64,000 nt of DNA from Candidatus Phaeomarinobacter ectocarpi. GTDB taxonomy: Bacteria > Pseudomonadota > Alphaproteobacteria > CGMCC-115125. The position numbers were made by a program, and so were the translations under genes. Shown in pieces: positions 62,041 to 64,000 of this stretch. Each line of letters begins with the position of its first letter. The stretch's first letter is position 1. Location: the NCBI RefSeq assembly GCF_000689395.1, contig NZ_HG966617.1:2416221-2480220 (forward strand), in the 5' to 3' direction. The notes under the pieces were generated by a model. That model ran no database searches, was not told where the DNA came from, and saw nothing but the letters and a program-made list of their open reading frames with translations.

Positions 62041-62901
62041 ATGGCACAAAGCCAGCCAGCAACCACTGTTTCATCTCGGCGCGGTTTTTCCGCGGCGATG
62101 GCATTTGTGTGCGCGAGCCTTTTTGCAACAGCGACCCAAGCCGAAGATGTCGCCAAAGCAGATGACGCTGACTGGCAGGCCTGCCGCATGGCAGCTCAGA
62201 AAGTTGAGCGCGCCAACGATATGCCCCAGGCGTTGCTTCAGGCCATGTCACTGGTCGAGACCGGCCGCCGCGGTCCGGACGGCAAACACACTGCATGGCC
62301 CTGGACAATCAATTCACATGGCAAGGGCTATCGCTTTGCAACCAAGCAGGACGCCATATGGGCGGTGCGGCGGTTGCGGGCTGATGGCGCACGCTCCATC
62401 GACATCGGGTGCATGCAGGTCAACCTGCGCTACCACCCGCGCGCATTCACCAGCCTAGAAGAAGCTTTCGACCCCGCAGCCAACATGGCCTATGCGGCAT
62501 CGTTCCTGACACGCCTGAAAGACCGGCACGGTAACTGGCGTGCCGCGAGTGCCCGCTACCACAGTTACAATCCAAAGCTGCGCGAGAAATACGCAAGCCG
62601 CGTTGACAAGACGCTGGCACGCGAACGCAAGTTGCTTGCGTCTGCCGCACCGCATCTCGCTGCATCACCGGACGCAGCAGCGTCCTATATGGAGGCAGGT
62701 GACGCTTCCATAATCACAGCGTCCCTGTCAGCAGGCCCAACTGGGAACACCATTGCCAGCCTTGGGTTGCGTCCAACGCTGGTCCCCGGATTGCGGCGCG
62801 GGCTGGATGTCACGCGCGAACACGACACACAAGACAATGCTGCACTGCCGGAAACTCGCCCGACAGGCACACCTTCAGGCCGTTTGATTGCAGCGAGATA
62901 G
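62041..62901 (+). CDS. SLT-type lytic transglycosylase-like secreted protein
   Basis: A 286-residue protein from ATG 62041. The signal peptide (about 1-34, ends ATATQAED) contains adjacent arginines (SSRRGFSAAMAF), so a Tat-like start is possible. The domain at about 45-180 is lysozyme-like: LLQAMSLVETGRRG (catalytic Glu), IDIGCMQVNLRYHPRAF and AASFLTRLKDRHGNWRAASARYHSYNP. It should cleave peptidoglycan in the periplasm. The C-terminal 90 residues are low-complexity. Upstream in-frame starts lie in non-conserved sequence. Such enzymes sometimes serve flagella or secretion machines, but none is adjacent. Confidence 0.85.
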   Translation: MAQSQPATTVSSRRGFSAAMAFVCASLFATATQAEDVAKADDADWQACRMAAQKVERANDMPQALLQAMSLVETGRRGPDGKHTAWPWTINSHGKGYRFATKQDAIWAVRRLRADGARSIDIGCMQVNLRYHPRAFTSLEEAFDPAANMAYAASFLTRLKDRHGNWRAASARYHSYNPKLREKYASRVDKTLARERKLLASAAPHLAASPDAAASYMEAGDASIITASLSAGPTGNTIASLGLRPTLVPGLRRGLDVTREHDTQDNAALPETRPTGTPSGRLIAAR

Positions 62902-62966
62902 ACATTCGGCGCGCATCACGCGTCAGTAACGGCCAGGTCACACACCCTTCACAGTTAGTTGGTTGT

Positions 62967-62982
62967 GATGTGTACCCACATC
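62967..62982. promoter_or_regulatory. Small palindrome upstream of the glutamate-synthase-like gene
   Basis: GATGTG (62967-62972) and CACATC (62977-62982), 4-bp spacer, about 95 bp before the start codon. It is a possible operator; the regulator is unknown. Confidence 0.35.
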
Positions 62983-63075
62983 GCCGGCGTTACACTTAGT
63001 ATCAGTTGCGTAATTTGGTTGATCTCGCCGCCTCTGCACCCATCTGTGCAGCCTGGGTGGCCAGGGGGAATGACG

Positions 63076-64000
63076 ATGCAACAAATCATCAACGCGCTTC
63101 AGGTCTCTTCGGTGGCGGACATCGTAAATCTGTTTGCCGCTCTCTTTATCTTCGTCGTCGGCGCGGGCTTCATCGTTGTCGTTGTGCTGTATGTCATTGA
63201 CCGCACGCAGACAAAGCATGCCATCCGCCGGAACTACCCGGTTATTGGCCGCCTGCGCTACGTGGCTGAAGACCTTGGCAAGTACTTCCGCCAGTACTTC
63301 TTTGCAGATGACCGCGCAGAACTGCCGTTCAATCGGGCACAGCGCGCATGGGTTTACCGGGCCGCCAAAGGCGTCGACACCACAGTCCCCTTCGGGTCAA
63401 CCCGCGCACTTGCCAATGTCGGGACCAAGATTTTCGTCAACTGCCCGTTCCCGCAATTGGGCGACGATGAAGTTCCACCCAAGGAAATAGTCGTCGGCCC
63501 TTATTGCCGCTCGCCCTACGCGACAGACAAGTTCTTCCACATTTCCGGCATGAGCTACGGTGCGATTTCCAAGCCCGCCGTTCAGGCCCTGTCGCGCGGT
63601 GCCAAGCGCGCAGGCATCTGGATGAACACCGGCGAAGGCGCCCTGTCCCCCTTCCATATTGAGGGCGGCGCAGACATCGTCTTTCAGATCGGCACGGCAA
63701 AGTATGGCGTCCGCAATGATGATGGCAGCCTGGACGACAAGAAGCTGCGCAAGGTCGCCGAGCGCGACCAGGTCAAGATGTTTGAAATCAAGCTCAGTCA
63801 GGGCGCCAAGCCCGGTAAGGGCGGCATCCTGCCCGGTGAGAAAGTCAGCAAAGAGATTGCCAAAATCCGCAGCATCAAGGCAGGACAGGATTCCATCAGC
63901 CCCAACCGCCACCCGGAAATCAATTCCGTCGGCGAATTGCTGGATTTCGTCGCCCATGTCCGGGAGGTGACCGGCAAGCCGACGGGTATCAAGATGGTGC
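63076..64000 (+). CDS. FMN-binding glutamate synthase family protein (3' end cut by window)
   Basis: The frame is open from ATG 63076 to the window end (about 308 codons). AGGGGG ends 7 nt before this ATG; an ATG two codons earlier is too close. One transmembrane helix at about 22-45 (FAALFIFVVGAGFIVVVVLY) precedes a region similar to the stand-alone GltB-like FMN domain: CRSPYATDKFFHISGMSYGA, MNTGEGALSPFHIEGGADIV and KLSQGAKPGKGGILPGEKVS, then SPNRHPEINSVGELLDF. This family resembles the glutamate synthase centre but lacks the amidotransferase domain; its reaction is unclear. C-terminus outside the window. Confidence 0.88.
   Translation, partial: MQQIINALQVSSVADIVNLFAALFIFVVGAGFIVVVVLYVIDRTQTKHAIRRNYPVIGRLRYVAEDLGKYFRQYFFADDRAELPFNRAQRAWVYRAAKGVDTTVPFGSTRALANVGTKIFVNCPFPQLGDDEVPPKEIVVGPYCRSPYATDKFFHISGMSYGAISKPAVQALSRGAKRAGIWMNTGEGALSPFHIEGGADIVFQIGTAKYGVRNDDGSLDDKKLRKVAERDQVKMFEIKLSQGAKPGKGGILPGEKVSKEIAKIRSIKAGQDSISPNRHPEINSVGELLDFVAHVREVTGKPTGIKMV

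Noticed and set aside
61498-62049. 183-residue minus-strand frame in the gap before the transglycosylase gene
   Set aside because: No recognisable domain, no ribosome-binding site, and it runs into the amidohydrolase coding end; a short RNA explains the promoter and terminator better.

Overview
This window is ordinary, gene-dense chromosome of an alphaproteobacterium. The evidence is its gene content: CpdR, GapR (DUF2312), COQ9, DUF1244, a 53-residue aa3-oxidase subunit IV beside a three-gene PntAA/PntAB/PntB transhydrogenase, an Fe-S bacterial photolyase with DUF2256, DUF1036 and paired DUF465 proteins. Coding DNA is G+C-rich and tightly packed. A marine or Parvibaculum-like hyphomicrobial lineage would fit, but that is inference. 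I see no phage, insertion sequence, CRISPR array or rRNA. The only tRNA is tRNA-Val(GAC). The first gene (a MarR regulator) and the last (an FMN-dependent glutamate-synthase-like protein) are cut by the window ends.

Layout. 1-3.1 kb: a Tat-type nitroreductase with its MarR regulator and a large palindromic operator, two divergent DUF465 genes, and a GGDEF diguanylate cyclase. 3.4-6.8 kb: purE-purK, COQ9, peptide deformylase and rpsU. 6.9-10.2 kb: coxIV-pntAA-pntAB-pntB from one promoter. 10.2-14.1 kb: thioesterase, ABC1 kinase and M3 oligopeptidase. 14.3-20.7 kb: an OmpA-like lipoprotein, an NtrC-like regulator, GapR, DUF1244/DUF817, a glutamate-cysteine-ligase-like enzyme and an N-formylglutamate amidohydrolase. 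20.8-29.1 kb: DUF1036-pyruvate kinase, two alpha/beta hydrolases, a TPR lipoprotein-size protein, a saccharopine-dehydrogenase-like reductase, rpmJ-HAD and an MFS transporter. 29.1-31.6 kb: SDR, Fe-S photolyase and DUF2256. 31.6-41.3 kb: GST/TetR, acyl-CoA dehydrogenase, TPR and membrane proteins, nitroreductase, a DUF35-thiolase/aldolase pair, DUF2461 and a BLUF photoreceptor.

41.4-58.2 kb is the most distinctive region: a type I secretion locus. Two tandem ABC exporter half-genes and an HlyD adaptor are transcribed leftward. A divergent 11-kb gene encodes a 3695-residue protein with 26 cadherin-like repeats, two LamG-like inserts, jelly-roll-like regions, RTX repeats and a C-terminal secretion signal region. 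The two ABC subunits have complementary defects in their ATP-site motifs, which suggests an asymmetric heterodimeric exporter dedicated to this adhesin. 58.2-64 kb: terminator, tRNA-Val, a DHA2 MFS pump, cpdR, a second N-formylglutamate amidohydrolase, a candidate small RNA, an SLT-type lytic transglycosylase and the truncated glutamate-synthase-like gene.

Regulatory signals worth attention are a 12-bp-arm palindrome over the nitroreductase promoter, an identical palindromic site upstream of both the GST/TetR pair and the distant DUF2461 gene, a leader hairpin before purE, and a roughly 100-nt minus-strand sRNA candidate near 61.7 kb.
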